This document shows positions 4,720-6,314 of a stretch of DNA of 6,314 nucleotides, in pieces (position 1 is the stretch's first letter; each line of letters opens with the position of its first letter). Source of the stretch: Adhaeribacter sp. Its GTDB lineage: Bacteria; Bacteroidota; Bacteroidia; Cytophagales; Hymenobacteraceae. The notes beneath the pieces were generated by a model that saw nothing but the letters and a program-made list of their open reading frames with translations, was not told the origin of the DNA and made no database searches. Made by a program: the position numbers and the translations under genes. The stretch spans positions 1-6,314 of the forward strand of contig JAQBNV010000195.1 in NCBI GenBank assembly GCA_028288395.1. Reading direction: 5' to 3'.

Positions 4720-6314
4720 TTAAACCAAGGCATTATGCGCTATTCCCCGGATTAATTTTTGGTCACCGGCCAGCCACACAATATCGCCGCTCTGAAAGAT
4801 AGTAGCCGGGTCCGGATTAAGAATTCTTTCCCCGTTGCGCTCAATACCGACAATTAAACCATGGGTTCTTTCCCGGATGCCGGATTCCAGGATGGTATTT
4901 CCCAGATATGGGAATTTAGAATCTACCAATAATTGCCGCAGTCCTACTTCCGGCTGGGCCGAAATGGAAGCTTCTTTCGGGGTAGTTACTTCAATAAAAG
5001 GTTTAAAATGGGCCAACTGTTCATCCGTACCAATTACCGTAATCTTATCTGTCGGAAATAACATCTCCTCGCCCCGGGGCACCGGTATGGTTAGGCGGCC
5101 TCTTTCTATCTGGGCTATACTTACCCCGTACTTCTCCCGGATACCCAGTTCGGCCAAGGTTTTGCCTACGTACTCCGATTCGGGACTAACCTCGAAATGG
5201 GCTAAATGGGCATCCCAGGGCAAAAGCTTTTGGGCCGGACTATCAGCTTCCCGGGCATTCAGGTTCGTGATAAACCGATGTTCAATCCGCTCATAGGTCC
5301 GGCGTAAACGATTGCGGAATAAAGGAAATATTACACCAATCAGAACCGCGGCAATCAGCAGGGCCACCCGAATAGAAAACAATTGATTTAATAAGAAAAC
5401 CACGAACAATAAGGCCAGCGCAATCCGGCCAGCTTCCAGCGCAACTAAGGGTCCGCGGGTATATTTTTTATCTTGCCATAAACGAGAATAAGCCCGGTTC
5501 CGGACTTTTTTGATCGCTAAAGCATATAAAAATGGGGCCATAGCCACTAGGGATATAAGGGCACATAACAACCGACCCCATCGTTCTTCGGGCAGCAATT
5601 GAGCGATAAATGGTACCAGGAAGTTAGTGGTGAGCAGAATGATACTAATGAGTACCACCGAGTTGGTAATAATGGGTTGAGCAAAGGAGCGTAAAACCAA
5701 TTGCCAGTCGCTGATGCTGCTAATGGTTTGGGCACCGGAACTATAATTGGTCAAAAACTTTTTCCAGCTCTCAGGCAGTTGCCTTTCTACCCAAAAATAA
5801 AAAGGTTCGGAAAACCGAATGAGAAAAGGGGTTGTGAAAGTAGTAAGCGCCGAAACGGCCACTGCAATCGGGTATAAAAAGTCGCTGGTAACTTTTAAGG
5901 TTACGCCTAAGGTAGCAATAATAAAAGAGAACTCCCCGATTTGCGCCAGGCTGAGTCCGGTTTGAATGGACTGCTTCAGTGGCTGCCCCGACACCAGCGC
6001 CCCAATGGTGCTGGTGAAGGCCTTACCGAAGATGGTAATAAAAGTAATCAAAAACACCGGACCGGCATATTCCACCAGCATTTTGGGGTCTATCAGCATG
6101 CCTACCGATATAAAAAACACGGCCCCGAAAAGCTCTTTCACTGACTTGGTCAGGTGTTCAATTTTTTCCGCATAAATGGTTTCGGCCAGAATAGAACCCA
6201 TGATAAAAGCCCCTAAAGCCGGTGAAAAACCAGCATTCGTAGCCAGAACTACCATTAATAAACAAAGGGCCACTGATATTACTAATAAAGTCTCATCATT
6301 CATTAATCTTTTGG
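4720..6314 (-). CDS. KefB/CPA2-type cation:proton antiporter with two TrkA-C domains, 5'-truncated
   Basis: This is the C-terminal part of a monovalent cation:proton antiporter of the CPA2 (KefB-like) family, an inner-membrane K+/H+ or Na+/H+ exchanger for pH and ion homeostasis. The frame stays open through the ATG at 6301-6303 to the right edge, and the first visible segment aligns with about residue 230 of KefC-type proteins, so the true start and half of the transport domain lie outside. Numbering from that internal Met, features in order are: GFSPALGAFIMGSILAE (25-41); FFISVGMLIDP (63-73); GLSLAQIGEFSFIIA (116-130), a family hallmark; an additional membrane block of about four TMs (208-235, 243-263, 291-310, 312-328); a basic cytoplasmic linker; and two RCK_C (TrkA-C) domains at about 364-440 and 454-525. 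No GxGxxG Rossmann motif of an RCK_N domain is present in the visible part. The cation and the RCK_C ligand cannot be told from sequence. Confidence 0.92.
   Translation of the reverse strand, partial: KRLMNDETLLVISVALCLLMVVLATNAGFSPALGAFIMGSILAETIYAEKIEHLTKSVKELFGAVFFISVGMLIDPKMLVEYAGPVFLITFITIFGKAFTSTIGALVSGQPLKQSIQTGLSLAQIGEFSFIIATLGVTLKVTSDFLYPIAVAVSALTTFTTPFLIRFSEPFYFWVERQLPESWKKFLTNYSSGAQTISSISDWQLVLRSFAQPIITNSVVLISIILLTTNFLVPFIAQLLPEERWGRLLCALISLVAMAPFLYALAIKKVRNRAYSRLWQDKKYTRGPLVALEAGRIALALLFVVFLLNQLFSIRVALLIAAVLIGVIFPLFRNRLRRTYERIEHRFITNLNAREADSPAQKLLPWDAHLAHFEVSPESEYVGKTLAELGIREKYGVSIAQIERGRLTIPVPRGEEMLFPTDKITVIGTDEQLAHFKPFIEVTTPKEASISAQPEVGLRQLLVDSKFPYLGNTILESGIRERTHGLIVGIERNGERILNPDPATIFQSGDIVWLAGDQKLIRGIAHNALV

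Noticed and set aside
4835..5296. 153-codon + strand frame within the antiporter gene, and other frames at 5547, 5941 and 5966
   Set aside because: They lie wholly inside the antiporter coding sequence, have no recognisable domains, and are explained as shadows of the strongly supported - strand gene.
6301..6303. ATG at 6301-6303 (- strand) as the real start of the antiporter
   Set aside because: The frame remains open upstream to the edge, and the sequence after this Met aligns with the middle of CPA2 transport domains, so it is an internal methionine.

Overview
The window looks like a chromosomal segment from a Bacteroidota bacterium, most likely of the Cytophagales (Hymenobacteraceae-like). 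This is inferred from four things. SecD and SecF are fused into one protein of about 1,000 residues with a Thr/Ala/Pro-rich periplasmic linker. Start codons lack Shine-Dalgarno sequences and sit behind AT-rich leaders. The base composition is moderate. A short hypothetical gene carries an Asn-Ala-Pro tail that I associate with this group. The exact genus cannot be fixed from the sequence alone.

Layout from left to right. The 3' part of a uridine kinase family gene (+) enters from the left edge and ends at 550. After 53 bp comes a small membrane or exported protein of unknown function (+, 604-963). After 133 bp comes a complete secDF gene (+, 1097-4114). A strong intrinsic terminator (4171-4208) closes this run of + strand genes. 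A 605-bp gene-free stretch (4115-4719) holds that terminator, a second terminator-like hairpin (4271-4320), several small hairpins, and a 154-bp element (4413-4566) with terminal inverted repeats flanked by the direct repeat TTA, which looks like a MITE. On the - strand, facing the others, is the C-terminal part of a KefB/CPA2-type cation:proton antiporter (4720-6314) with two tandem TrkA-C domains. Its 5' end lies beyond the right edge.

The genes are mostly housekeeping: nucleoside salvage, proton-motive-force-driven late steps of Sec protein export, and cation/pH homeostasis. They do not form an evident single pathway. I see no defence island, CRISPR array, phage gene or other dedicated accessory system. 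The least routine items are the MITE-like element between the convergent genes, the uncharacterised 119-residue protein, and the antiporter's paired RCK_C domains without a visible NAD-binding RCK_N domain.
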